64,000 bases of DNA from Bacteroidetes bacterium 37-13 (GTDB taxonomy: Bacteria > Bacteroidota > Bacteroidia > Chitinophagales > LD1). Location: positions 1 to 64,000 of the forward strand of contig MKTC01000027.1 of the NCBI GenBank assembly GCA_001897535.1, written 5' to 3'. Below are positions 15,575 through 25,427 of the stretch, piece after piece; the first letter of the stretch is position 1, and each line of letters opens with the position of its first letter. Under the pieces are notes generated by a model. That model saw nothing but the letters and a program-made list of their open reading frames with translations, had not been told where the DNA came from and ran no database searches. Made by a program: the position numbers and the translations under genes.

Positions 15575-16462
15575 TTAAATTTTATCTCTTAATTTTCTAA
15601 TGTGGGCTGCGAAATAAGTGCTTTTCATTGGAAATTTCAAACTCAACTGCTCATAAACTGATATTGCTTGCTTAATTCTGCCTTGTTTTTCCAATAAAAC
15701 AGCAATAGTTTCGGTTATTGGCAACTGTGTTTTTCCATCAAAATCAGCGGTGGGAACAATTCTTTTTTTGTGCTGCTTTTGCTGTGCTATAAAATCGTTC
15801 AAACCTTTAGAGTAGTTGGTTTCTGCTTCTATTTTGCTTTCCAGCATTTCATACGGAATATTGCTTTTTATCAGCACATCTAATTCATCTTTTGGTGGCT
15901 TAGTTTTGGTTGAAGGCTTGTTGCTTTTTTCCTCATTGTTAAAATGCGTGAGCCAGCCCGAAAAAGAGAAATTTTCAGGAACAGAAAGTTCTTCCTCTTC
16001 TATTTCCTCAAATTTTGGCTCTTCCATTTCTTCGGTTTGCTGCTCTGCTTCCGCCTTGTTCTCTATCGCTTCAAGAATGGTTTGGGTAGAAAATTCTTCG
16101 CTCTTTTCTAATGCGGATTCAGTTTGCTCAGTTGCCGTTTCAAAAATATCTTCAACCAAAATTTCTTCTTGAACTTCTAAAACTTTTGATACTTCCGATT
16201 TTTCTTCAACCAAAAATTCTTCCTCAACTACTTTTTCAGTTAAAATTTGGCTTGTAGCAATGGTTTCAGGCTTTTGGTCTAAATAATTTTTAAACCATTT
16301 TCTATCTGCCACATAAGGCACTGTCTGCTGAATAGCATCTGTGGTATTCTGTTTTTTTGCTAACACCACACGCGCTGCCGTAAACCACGGATACGCTGCC
16401 AAATGCACTTCTAAATGCTCTTTTGGAAGCGACTCTAAATGTTGAATGAGTGCAGCGTTCAA
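15575..16462 (-). CDS. Hypothetical acidic protein with C-terminal TPR-like helices
   Basis: A 295-residue cytosolic protein. Residues 1-60 are helical (AYPWFTAARVVLAKK); residues 70-170 are very acidic, mostly Glu, and probably disordered; the end (about 240-290) has a TPR-like pair (VLLEKQGRIKQAISVYEQL). It lies directly before secG, a position I recall for similar proteins in other Bacteroidota; a function in envelope biogenesis would be inference only. A good promoter precedes it, overlapping the end of gpsA. Confidence 0.75.
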   Translation of the reverse strand: MNAALIQHLESLPKEHLEVHLAAYPWFTAARVVLAKKQNTTDAIQQTVPYVADRKWFKNYLDQKPETIATSQILTEKVVEEEFLVEEKSEVSKVLEVQEEILVEDIFETATEQTESALEKSEEFSTQTILEAIENKAEAEQQTEEMEEPKFEEIEEEELSVPENFSFSGWLTHFNNEEKSNKPSTKTKPPKDELDVLIKSNIPYEMLESKIEAETNYSKGLNDFIAQQKQHKKRIVPTADFDGKTQLPITETIAVLLEKQGRIKQAISVYEQLSLKFPMKSTYFAAHIRKLRDKI

Positions 16463-16509
16463 TTTCTCTTACGTTTAAAAAATAGTGTTGTATGGCAATT
16501 TTGAGTGGG

Positions 16510-16539
16510 CAAAACTAATTAACTATATTCAATTACAAA
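16510..16539 (-). promoter_or_regulatory. Bacteroidota-type promoter of the TPR-secG operon
   Basis: On the minus strand TTTG (16539-16536), 18 bases, then TAGTTTTG (16517-16510). Start predicted near 16504, about 40 bases before the start codon. The -33 box lies inside the last codons of gpsA. Confidence 0.65.
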
Positions 16540-17573
16540 TTCAAGTATTCTGCATCGTCTTTCACCGGATAGCGCATGAGTGAATTGATGGCGCGCTCCA
16601 TTGTCCAATTTCCGAAAAACACTTTGTTGAGCGCGAGTAAAATCGGTGCCGACTGTTTTACTTTATCTACTATCAGCTTCCCGATTTTTAAGGTGCGAAC
16701 ACCTTCTGCTACTTCGCCCAAATCTGTAAGTATGGTTTCTAATTTTTCACCTTTTGCCATGCGATAGCCAACGGTATAATTTCTCGATTTTGGAGAAGAG
16801 CATGTTGCCATTAAATCACCAATTCCTGCCATTCCTAAAAATGCTTTTTTATCGGCTCCTAAAGCTTTTCCAATATATATCATTTCTGCCATGCCACGTG
16901 TAATGAGCAATGCACGAGCGTTTTCGCCATAGCCCAAACCACTGAGCGCTCCGGCAGCTAATGCCACATAGTTTTTTAGTACTCCGGCAAGTTCTATTCC
17001 CAATAAATCTTTATTTCCAAAAACTTGCAAGCGCTCACTTCGCAAGCAACCTCTTCCTTCTTGTATCACTTCATTAAATCTGCTGGCAATAACTGTAGCC
17101 GCAGGTTGATGTTCTGCCAATTCTGCCGCCAAATTTGGACCAGCTAAGCAACCAATTCTCACCACTCCGGTTTCTTCGCGAATAAGTTCGCTCATGGTTT
17201 TTATTTGCTTTAATGAAATAGAATCTGCTGTTGCTGTATCTAAATCAAAATCGGTGTGCAAACCTTTAGTGGCGTGAATTACAATATGATCGGGACGCAG
17301 ATATGGTGAGCAATCTTGAATCATAGCTTTGAAATGCTGCGATGGCACTGCCGGAAAAATAATGTAGCAATGTTCGGCAAGTTCTTCGATGCTTTCTGCT
17401 ATATAAACTCTTTCGTTAAAAGTATGCCCGCGGCTTTTTCTTGTGGTGCGAATAAGTTCAGCAGTTTCGGGCGTTCTTTCGTACAAAAATACACGCATAT
17501 TTTCGGCTAATAAGTTTGCTATTGCCGAACCGAAACTACCGGCACCGATTACGCCTGCTATTTTCTCTTTCAT
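16533..17573 (-). CDS. gpsA: Glycerol-3-phosphate dehydrogenase [NAD(P)+]
   Basis: A 346-residue enzyme that reduces dihydroxyacetone phosphate to sn-glycerol-3-phosphate for phospholipid synthesis. Seen: the N-terminal Rossmann motif GAGSFGSAIA, HATKGL, GPNLAAEL with GVLKNYVALAAG (catalytic Lys), GIGDLMATC and SRNYTVG. Full length. It is divergent from greA. Confidence 0.95.
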   Translation of the reverse strand: MKEKIAGVIGAGSFGSAIANLLAENMRVFLYERTPETAELIRTTRKSRGHTFNERVYIAESIEELAEHCYIIFPAVPSQHFKAMIQDCSPYLRPDHIVIHATKGLHTDFDLDTATADSISLKQIKTMSELIREETGVVRIGCLAGPNLAAELAEHQPAATVIASRFNEVIQEGRGCLRSERLQVFGNKDLLGIELAGVLKNYVALAAGALSGLGYGENARALLITRGMAEMIYIGKALGADKKAFLGMAGIGDLMATCSSPKSRNYTVGYRMAKGEKLETILTDLGEVAEGVRTLKIGKLIVDKVKQSAPILLALNKVFFGNWTMERAINSLMRYPVKDDAEYLNL

Positions 17574-17639
17574 GTCTGTTTAAACCCCTGCGAATGTAAG
17601 TTAAAAAACTGTTTTAAATATTTTATGGTAGCCAACTAA

Positions 17640-17670
17640 TTTGTTTTGAAAATAACAAGTGTTATATTTG
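17640..17670 (+). promoter_or_regulatory. Bacteroidota-type promoter of greA
   Basis: TTTG at 17640-17643, 19 bases, TATATTTG at 17663-17670: a full consensus match. Start predicted near 17676, about 57 bases before the greA start codon. Confidence 0.75.
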
Positions 17671-17681
17671 TGTAATTGTGG

Positions 17682-17720
17682 GACGCTTCTGCCAGGCAGG
17701 AGCGTCTTTTATTTTTTATT
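17682..17720 (+). terminator. Terminator-like hairpin in the greA leader
   Basis: An inverted repeat at 17682-17706 (GACGCTTCTGCC with GGCAGGAGCGTC, one G-T pair) followed by 14 bases almost all T (17707-17720). It lies between the promoter and the start codon (17733) and so would act as an attenuator or yield a short leader RNA of roughly 35-40 bases. The upstream gene faces the other way, so the hairpin cannot be an ordinary 3' terminator for it. Confidence 0.65.
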
Positions 17721-17732
17721 AAACATTGAGTT

Positions 17733-18203
17733 ATGGCTATCCATTACATGACAAAAGAGGGCTACGAAGCACTCGAAAGAGAATTGAAATACCTGAGCAC
17801 CGTGCGCAGAAAAGAGGTGGCAAATGCTATTGCTGAAGCACGCGAAAAGGGCGATTTGAGTGAAAATGCCGAATACCATGCCGCAAAAGAAGAGCAAGGC
17901 TATTTAGAAGCTAAAATTGTGGAACTGGAAACACAGTTTGCCTCTGCAAGAATTTTAGATGAAAGCAAACTCGACACATCAAAAGTTGGTGTGCTTTCTA
18001 AAGTAGAAATTCTAAATAAAAAGACGAATAAAAAGATGGTGTTTACGATTGTAAGCGAAGCAGAAGCAAATCTAAAAGAGAATAAAATTTCTTCTACTTC
18101 ACCAATTGGGGCAGCACTCTTAGGCAAAGAAGTAGGCGATATAGCACAAGCTCAAACACCAGCCGGCATTCTAGAACTGAAAGTACTGAATATTAGTATT
18201 TAG
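17733..18203 (+). CDS. greA: Transcription elongation factor GreA
   Basis: A 156-residue protein: N-terminal coiled coil (residues 1-75) with the tip motif REKGDLSENAEYHAAKE, whose acidic residues activate transcript cleavage in backtracked RNA polymerase, then the C-terminal FKBP-like domain with SPIGAALLGKEVGD. Full length. Its leader has a strong promoter and a terminator-like hairpin. It ends 22 bases from the convergent udk gene. Confidence 0.97.
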   Translation: MAIHYMTKEGYEALERELKYLSTVRRKEVANAIAEAREKGDLSENAEYHAAKEEQGYLEAKIVELETQFASARILDESKLDTSKVGVLSKVEILNKKTNKKMVFTIVSEAEANLKENKISSTSPIGAALLGKEVGDIAQAQTPAGILELKVLNISI

Positions 18204-18225
18204 TTGAAATCTGCTTGGCGAAAAA

Positions 18226-18852
18226 TTAGTTCACCGATGCAGAGCGCTTATTTAGCTTTTGCATAATCATACTTACCAAAACATCAATAGCAACATGGTT
18301 CATGCCGCCTTGCGGAATTATTAAATCTGCATAGCGTTTGGTAGGTTCAATAAATTGTTGGTGCATAGATTTCACTATTTCGTAGCGGGCTAAAACGTCT
18401 TCCACTTTTCTACCGCGCTCTAAAATATCGCGCTCAATAATTCTGCGAAGTCTATCATCTGCTTCGGCATCAACAAACACTTTTAAAGTGCAAAGTTTGC
18501 GCACGCGCTCATCAGAAAAAAGTAAAATTCCTTCAACAATTACTACATGATGTGGGGCAATTGGTGTGGTTGCCTCTTGGCGTGTACTGGTTAAATAATC
18601 GTAGGTTGGTTCTTGTATTGCATTTCCTTTTTTTAGCTCGCCCAAATGCTTTACAATTAAATCAAATTCTATAGAATCAGGGTGGTCAAAATTTATTTTT
18701 CTTCTTTCTTCAAGTGTAAGGTGCTTGTTATCTCTATAGTATGAATCTAACGAAAGCACAGCCACTTCGCTGCGGTCTATTTTATCTAAAATATTGCGAA
18801 CAACGGTTGTTTTGCCGCTGCCGGAGCCTCCTGTTATACCAATAATTACCAC
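18226..18852 (-). CDS. udk: Uridine kinase
   Basis: A 208-residue P-loop kinase that phosphorylates uridine and cytidine (pyrimidine salvage). Seen: Walker A GGSGSGKTT at residues 8-16, LSLDSYYRD, NFDHPDSIEFD, and the RRIIERDILERGR lid segment. The start is GTG; it gives the usual IIGITGGSGSGKT N-terminus. A TATATTTG -7-like box lies at 18895-18888 on the minus strand. Confidence 0.94.
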   Translation of the reverse strand: MVIIGITGGSGSGKTTVVRNILDKIDRSEVAVLSLDSYYRDNKHLTLEERRKINFDHPDSIEFDLIVKHLGELKKGNAIQEPTYDYLTSTRQEATTPIAPHHVVIVEGILLFSDERVRKLCTLKVFVDAEADDRLRRIIERDILERGRKVEDVLARYEIVKSMHQQFIEPTKRYADLIIPQGGMNHVAIDVLVSMIMQKLNKRSASVN

Positions 18853-18939
18853 TTTGTTTTCTAATTATTCGTGAAAGAAAAGTAGTGCAAATATAAGCAC
18901 AGCATTAAGTCTATCAGTTTATTTTTTATCCGCAGAAAA

Positions 18940-19761
18940 TTAAACGGCAACTTGGTGTTCGCGCAACGCATCGTTTAGCGAAGTTTTTTTATCGGTACTT
19001 TCTTTGCGCTTTCCAATAATTAAAGCACAAGGAACTTGATATTCACCTGCAGGAAATTGCTTGGTGTAGCTACCCGGAATTACCACACTGCGTTCCGGTA
19101 CAAACCCTTTATATTCCTGCGGTATGGCAGAAGAAACATCAATTATTTTTGTGCTGGCGGTTAGCACCACATTTGCTCCCAAAACGGCTTCTTTGCCTAC
19201 ACGCACACCTTCTACTACAATGCAGCGCGAACCAATAAAACAGTTATCTTCGATAATAACAGGAGCAGCTTGCACAGGCTCAAGCACTCCGCCAATTCCT
19301 ACTCCACCACTCAGGTGAACGCCTTTCCCTATTTGTGCACAACTGCCTACTGTAGCCCAAGTATCAACCATAGTTCCTTCGCCAACATAAGCGCCAATAT
19401 TGGTGTAAGACGGCATTAAAATCACTCCTTTTTCTATAAAAGAACCATAACGTGCAATGGCGTGCGGCACCACGCGAATACCCAATTCTTTATAGTTTCT
19501 TTTCAATTTCATTTTATCGTGAAACTCAAAAGGTCCTACTTCTATCACTTCCATTTCGCGAATAGGGAAATATAATATTACTGCCTTTTTTATCCACTCA
19601 TTCACTTTCCAGCCGCCTTCAAAAGGCTCTGCCACTCTAAGTTCCCCTTTATCTAATGCTTCTATTACTTCTTCTATTTTCTCTTTGTTTTCGGGCTTTG
19701 TAAGTAGTGTTCGATTCTCCCAAATTTCTTCTATTTCACTTTTAAATTTCTGAATATCCAT
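18940..19761 (-). CDS. dapD: 2,3,4,5-tetrahydropyridine-2,6-dicarboxylate N-succinyltransferase
   Basis: A 273-residue acyltransferase of the succinylase branch of diaminopimelate/lysine synthesis. An N-terminal helical part is followed by a left-handed beta-helix of hexapeptide repeats (about 105-235), with MPSYTNIGAYVGEGTMVDTW and GSCAQIGKGVHLSGGVGIGG as family markers. Full length, starting MDIQKFKSEIEEIWE. It is a single gene; other dap genes are not nearby. Confidence 0.95.
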   Translation of the reverse strand: MDIQKFKSEIEEIWENRTLLTKPENKEKIEEVIEALDKGELRVAEPFEGGWKVNEWIKKAVILYFPIREMEVIEVGPFEFHDKMKLKRNYKELGIRVVPHAIARYGSFIEKGVILMPSYTNIGAYVGEGTMVDTWATVGSCAQIGKGVHLSGGVGIGGVLEPVQAAPVIIEDNCFIGSRCIVVEGVRVGKEAVLGANVVLTASTKIIDVSSAIPQEYKGFVPERSVVIPGSYTKQFPAGEYQVPCALIIGKRKESTDKKTSLNDALREHQVAV

Positions 19762-19832
19762 GAAAAATTATTTTGAAACACAATGATATAAAACAAGACG
19801 ACTTTAAATAAAATGTGCGATAGTGAATATTT

Positions 19833-19840
19833 TATATTTG
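19833..19840 (+). promoter_or_regulatory. Possible -7 element upstream of the peptidoglycan-binding gene
   Basis: TATATTTG matches TAnnTTTG, 52 bases upstream of the start codon, but no TTTG lies at the right distance upstream. Confidence 0.35.
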
Positions 19841-19892
19841 CATAAATAAAATAAAGCATAATTTTCGCACCAATAAAACTTCATTATTAAAT

Positions 19893-20873
19893 ATGAAAAA
19901 CCTTCTACTAATAGTTTCCTTGTTAGTGTTTTCAACGGCAATGCGCGCACAAATATTTATTAACACAGGAAACGAAAACTTAGAAAAATACAAGCAGGAG
20001 AACCCAAACATTAACATTTATGACGAGAGCAAACAGGGCAATCAACCTCCGAAAGAAGCGCCAAAAGCTGCCGAAACTGCACCTACTGCTACAACACCAC
20101 AAAGTGCTACACAGCATCTAACTACTCCGCCTGTTGATGGTGATTATCCACCAAATGCAGAACCGGGCAAATGCTATGCTCGTTGTCTTACTCAAGACCA
20201 ATTTGAATTTAAAGAAGAACAAGTAATTGATAAACCTGCCTACTTTAAAACGGAAGTAACACCCGCTGTTTATGGCACAGACTTCGATACTATTGTGCTT
20301 AAAAAATCTTACATAAAGAAAGTTGAAATTCCTGCAGAATACGATGTTACTACCGAAGATGTGCAAGTAAAAGCTGCCACTACAAAATGGCAAAAAGGAA
20401 AGGCTGATGCCTCTTGTTTAAGCGCCAATCCTGCCGATTGCCAAGTTTGGTGCTTGGTTGAAGTGCCTGCAGTTTTCAAAAAAGTAACTAAAAAAACTTT
20501 GAAAACACCTGCTACATATAGAGAAGAAGTAGTGCCTGCCGTAACTAAAGTGGTAGAAAAGAAAATTGTTGTAGAAGCTGCAAAAACCAACAAAGTTGAA
20601 GTGCCTGCTACTTACAAAACAGTAATGAATAAAGTATTAGTGAAAAAAGGTGGATTCCAAGAGTGGCGCGAAGTTTTGTGTGCTGATAAACTTAATGAAC
20701 AACGCATATTAGCCATTCAAAAAGCATTGAAGGCTGAAGGTTACGACCCAGGCCCTTTCGATAATATTTTTGGAACTAAAACTAAAGAAGCGCTTATTAA
20801 ATTTCAGCAAGACAAAGGTTTGCCGGTTGGAAATTTGAATATGGAAACTCTAAAATCTTTAGGAATAAAATAA
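19893..20873 (+). CDS. Secreted peptidoglycan-binding protein with Val/Pro/Tyr repeat modules
   Basis: A 326-residue protein with a signal peptide (residues 1-20, cleaved near RAQ), a Pro/Thr/Ala-rich linker (about 50-90), a central region (about 105-265) with recurring segments of the type VxxPAxYxxVxxxVxVK (for example VEIPAEYDV, KTPATYREEV, VEVPATYKTV) interspersed with Trp/Cys motifs (WCLVEVPA, WREVLC), and a C-terminal PG_binding_1 domain (about 268-326, ILAIQKALKAEGYDPGPFDN). It probably sits in the periplasm, bound to the wall. The central repeat is not one I can name. It stands alone and ends at a strong bidirectional terminator. Confidence 0.8.
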   Translation: MKNLLLIVSLLVFSTAMRAQIFINTGNENLEKYKQENPNINIYDESKQGNQPPKEAPKAAETAPTATTPQSATQHLTTPPVDGDYPPNAEPGKCYARCLTQDQFEFKEEQVIDKPAYFKTEVTPAVYGTDFDTIVLKKSYIKKVEIPAEYDVTTEDVQVKAATTKWQKGKADASCLSANPADCQVWCLVEVPAVFKKVTKKTLKTPATYREEVVPAVTKVVEKKIVVEAAKTNKVEVPATYKTVMNKVLVKKGGFQEWREVLCADKLNEQRILAIQKALKAEGYDPGPFDNIFGTKTKEALIKFQQDKGLPVGNLNMETLKSLGIK

Positions 20874-20900
20874 ATTGTAAAGTAAGTAACTAGCTAAATA

Positions 20901-20940
20901 AAAAGCGGCTCTGAATTTAAAACTCAGAGCCGCTTTTTTA
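20901..20940. terminator. Bidirectional terminator between convergent genes
   Basis: A 14-bp perfect stem AAAAGCGGCTCTGA (20901-20914) with TCAGAGCCGCTTTT (20924-20937), with A and T tracts on both sides. It serves the peptidoglycan-binding gene on the plus strand and the CBS gene on the minus strand. Confidence 0.88.
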
Positions 20941-20956
20941 TTTGGTGCTTTAACGT

Positions 20957-21367
20957 TTAAGACACGCTTAAATGTTTCACCATATCTTTATTGGTAACAA
21001 TACCAACAATCTTTCCACCTTCACAAACAGGCAATGCTTGAAACTTGCCTTCAGCAAGAATTTCATGTGCCTTTTCAATGCTTTCATCTGAGTGAATACA
21101 AATTGGATCGTGTGTCATAATATCAGCAGCGGTAAAGCTAACTTCTAACACCTTTTCATTTAGAGCCTTTCCCTCTTTCATCATCTTATACAAAAAGTTA
21201 ACCACATCGTTCACGCTAATAATACCCACCAATTCATCGTTTGCTCTGCAAACGGGTAAATGTTGAATTTTAAACTCTTTAAAAAATTCAACTACCTGAA
21301 AAAGGTTGTTTTCCGGTTTTGCTACGATAACACTCTTGGTCATAATAGCCGCTACTGTTACTTCCAT
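20957..21367 (-). CDS. Two-CBS-domain protein
   Basis: A 136-residue protein made of two CBS domains and nothing else (about residues 7-65 and 80-136; VGIISVNDVVNFL and VGIVTNKDMVKHL are the paired end motifs). Such Bateman modules bind adenosyl nucleotides and sense energy state, normally acting on a partner. No partner is coded beside it. A TAACTTTG box lies at 21395-21388 on the minus strand, just upstream of the start. Confidence 0.88.
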   Translation of the reverse strand: MEVTVAAIMTKSVIVAKPENNLFQVVEFFKEFKIQHLPVCRANDELVGIISVNDVVNFLYKMMKEGKALNEKVLEVSFTAADIMTHDPICIHSDESIEKAHEILAEGKFQALPVCEGGKIVGIVTNKDMVKHLSVS

Positions 21368-21387
21368 ATCTATTTGTTTTAGTAATG

Positions 21388-21395
21388 CAAAGTTA
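21388..21395 (-). promoter_or_regulatory. Possible -7 element of the CBS-domain gene
   Basis: TAACTTTG on the minus strand, matching TAnnTTTG, about 20 bases before the start codon; no clear -33 box. Confidence 0.4.
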
Positions 21396-21489
21396 AATTC
21401 TTTTATTTAAAAAAAACTGAATTACATCATAATTAAAAATGATTATTTGCATTGGGAAATTGAATTTAAAACATTATATTGAAAGAGAA

Positions 21490-22707
21490 ATGAAAATATA
21501 TACCCATCTGCTCCTTTTGCTCAGCTTTACTTTACAGAGCGCTTCATGCAATGCACAAAAACACAAAACACAAGTAGTTGAATCAAAACATGTTTACCAA
21601 CCAATTATAACCGGAGCAGAAAACACAAGCGCTTATTTTGATTCTCTAAAGGGCAAGCGCATTGCTTTAATGGTGAACCAAACTTCGCTTATTGGAACAA
21701 CACATTTGGTTGATTCACTTTTGGCAAAACAACTAACTATTGTGAAAATATTTGCTCCGGAACACGGCTTTCGCGGCACAGCCGATGCTGGCGAAAAAAT
21801 AAAAAGCGGTGTAGATGAAAAAACCGGAATTCCAATTGTTTCGCTCTATGGTGCAAAGCTAAAACCGGATAGCAACGATTTGAAAAATGTAGATATTGTA
21901 GTTTACGATATTCAAGATGTTGGAGCACGTTGTTTCACTTATATTTCTTCGCTGTATTACTTAATGGAAGCTTGTGCCGATAACCAACTTCCGCTTTTGG
22001 TGTTAGACCGCCCCAACCCAAACATTCAACGTGTTGATGGCCCAATGCTTCAACAAAAATATCGCTCGTTTGTATCGCTTTTACCCGTGCCGCTTTTGTA
22101 TGGTTTAACCGTGGGAGAATTGGCCAAAATGATAGTAGGCGAACGTTGGCTTAGCACTTCAAAACCAATACAACTTTTGGTTGTTCCGTGCTTAAATTAT
22201 ACTAGAAATTCTGTTTACGACCTTCCGGTAAAACCATCGCCCAATTTGCCCAATAGCAGAGCAATTTATTTGTATCCTTCCTTAGTTTTTTTTGAAGGCA
22301 CAAACGTGAGTGTTGGCAGAGGAACCGATTTTCCTTTTCAAGTATTTGGTGCGCCAGAATGGAAAGGATTAAAGTTTAAATTTACACCTAAAAGTGTTGC
22401 AGGCGCTACCTCTCCACCATTTTTAAACCAAGAATGTTTCGGTTACGATTTGCAAAACACTTCGCGCGAATTTGATGTAGAAAATAATGGACTAAATCTA
22501 CAATATTTAATTACTGCATACAAAAATGCTTCAGACAAAAAAAACTTCTTTTTAAAGAATGGATTTGTAAATAAATTAGCAGGCTACGACCTAAAATCGC
22601 AAATAGAAATCGAACTAAGCATTGAAGAAATTAGAGGTTCGTGGAAAAAGGGTTTAGAGCAATTTAAACAAAGCAGAATAAAGTATTTTCTTTATCCTGA
22701 AATTTAA
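21490..22707 (+). CDS. DUF1343 / NamZ-type exo-beta-N-acetylmuramidase, probable lipoprotein
   Basis: About 405 residues from the ATG at 21490; an earlier in-frame ATG at 21439 would put 17 residues before the signal peptide and is less likely. A hydrophobic signal (MKIYTHLLLLLSF) ends in a SASC lipobox. The body carries DUF1343 markers: RIALMVNQTSLI, KIFAPEHGFRG, GIPIVSLYG, DIQDVGARCFTYI, LDRPNP and GRGTDFPFQVFGAP. DUF1343 proteins of the NamZ family release MurNAc from peptidoglycan fragments, so this likely takes part in wall recycling at the periplasmic face. The collagen-like gene follows after 21 bases, probably in one operon. Confidence 0.85.
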   Translation: MKIYTHLLLLLSFTLQSASCNAQKHKTQVVESKHVYQPIITGAENTSAYFDSLKGKRIALMVNQTSLIGTTHLVDSLLAKQLTIVKIFAPEHGFRGTADAGEKIKSGVDEKTGIPIVSLYGAKLKPDSNDLKNVDIVVYDIQDVGARCFTYISSLYYLMEACADNQLPLLVLDRPNPNIQRVDGPMLQQKYRSFVSLLPVPLLYGLTVGELAKMIVGERWLSTSKPIQLLVVPCLNYTRNSVYDLPVKPSPNLPNSRAIYLYPSLVFFEGTNVSVGRGTDFPFQVFGAPEWKGLKFKFTPKSVAGATSPPFLNQECFGYDLQNTSREFDVENNGLNLQYLITAYKNASDKKNFFLKNGFVNKLAGYDLKSQIEIELSIEEIRGSWKKGLEQFKQSRIKYFLYPEI

Positions 22708-22728
22708 ACTTCATTCAACGAAATATTT

Positions 22729-24453
<1,725 letters not shown>

Positions 24454-24473
24454 TTAAAAACGATAATTAGAAC

Positions 24474-24848
24474 ATGAAAAACATTTTAGCAAAACCTGTT
24501 TTATTTCTTTTAGCTTTTGTGTTTTTGCTTTGCTTTCTTCCAAAAGAAAGTGCAGCACAAAAACAACTAAACACAGGCTATTTGCTTATGCGTGTTTACG
24601 ATTCAAACAAGTTTGTGGCATCAGGAAACATTTACGTAAACTCTAAAATTTTTATTACTTACGAAGACGGCAAATTTGAAACTATCGAATTGCTGCCTTT
24701 CAACGAAAAGAATGAGATTGAAAATCTTAAAAAGATAGGAGCAACGCTAAACGATATAAAAAAGAAAGGCTATTTACTCATGAGCGCTACCACCACCGGA
24801 GAACAAGGTGCGCTGATTTCGGATTATGTTTTTCTAAAACAATTTTAA
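24474..24848 (+). CDS. Small secreted protein of unknown function
   Basis: A 124-residue protein with a signal peptide (residues 1-28, ending SAAQ) and a compact alpha/beta body with a repeated GYLLM motif (residues 39 and 102). No family recognised. It starts 20 bases after the collagen-like gene, so it is probably co-expressed and may act with it. Its end overlaps the convergent response-regulator gene by four bases. Confidence 0.65.
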   Translation: MKNILAKPVLFLLAFVFLLCFLPKESAAQKQLNTGYLLMRVYDSNKFVASGNIYVNSKIFITYEDGKFETIELLPFNEKNEIENLKKIGATLNDIKKKGYLLMSATTTGEQGALISDYVFLKQF

Positions 24849-25324
24849 GCTACACCGCCTAATTCGGCAAGTGTTTTTTCTATCCAAAAAATAGAAAGTT
24901 TGTTGCGTACTAAAATGGATTGTTTCATTGAAGTGAAAAAATCTACCAACTTCTGAAACTCCGAAGGCTTTTGCAAATAACCATCGGCACGTAAGTTATA
25001 GCAATCCATCATGTCGCGTCTGTAATTAGAATTTGTAATCACATACACCGGAATTTCTGCCAACCCTTCTGTTGATTTCACATACTCCAAAACATTTTTT
25101 CCATCTAAGCGTGGCATATTCAAATCGAGCAAAACCATATCTATTTTTTCGCCCATAACACCAGAAGTGCGAAGGAACTCACAAGCTTCTTCCCCATCGT
25201 AACAGTAAGATAATCTTACCATGTCTTCTAACTCAGCATCTTTAATTGCTTCTTGCATTAAGCGCAACTCGGCTGAGCTATCATCTACCAATAGCAAATG
25301 ATACGTGTGAGTAGATTTTGCCAT
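24845..25324 (-). CDS. Single-domain response regulator (CheY/Rcp1 type)
   Basis: A 159-residue receiver domain without an output domain. Phospho-acceptor Asp67 in LLDLNMPRLDG, acidic pair Asp14/Asp15, Thr97 and Lys119 are all in place. The insertion between strands 2 and 3 and the DGxxALxFL-like helix resemble Rcp1-type regulators that pair with phytochrome-like or hybrid kinases. No kinase gene adjoins it. A promoter-like ATTG-N21-TACATTTG lies upstream. Confidence 0.92.
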   Translation of the reverse strand: MAKSTHTYHLLLVDDSSAELRLMQEAIKDAELEDMVRLSYCYDGEEACEFLRTSGVMGEKIDMVLLDLNMPRLDGKNVLEYVKSTEGLAEIPVYVITNSNYRRDMMDCYNLRADGYLQKPSEFQKLVDFFTSMKQSILVRNKLSIFWIEKTLAELGGVA

Positions 25325-25344
25325 TACTTGAATTTTGTTTTATC

Positions 25345-25376
25345 CAAATGTAGGCTTTAAAAAATGTAAAATACAA
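25345..25376 (-). promoter_or_regulatory. Probable promoter of the response regulator
   Basis: On the minus strand ATTG (one mismatch to TTTG, 25377-25374), 21 bases, then TACATTTG (25352-25345). Start predicted near 25339, about 15 bases before the start codon. Confidence 0.5.
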
Positions 25377-25427
25377 TTTATGTTCTACACACAAATTGTA
25401 TTTGTGCCTAATATTTACTTCGCTTGT

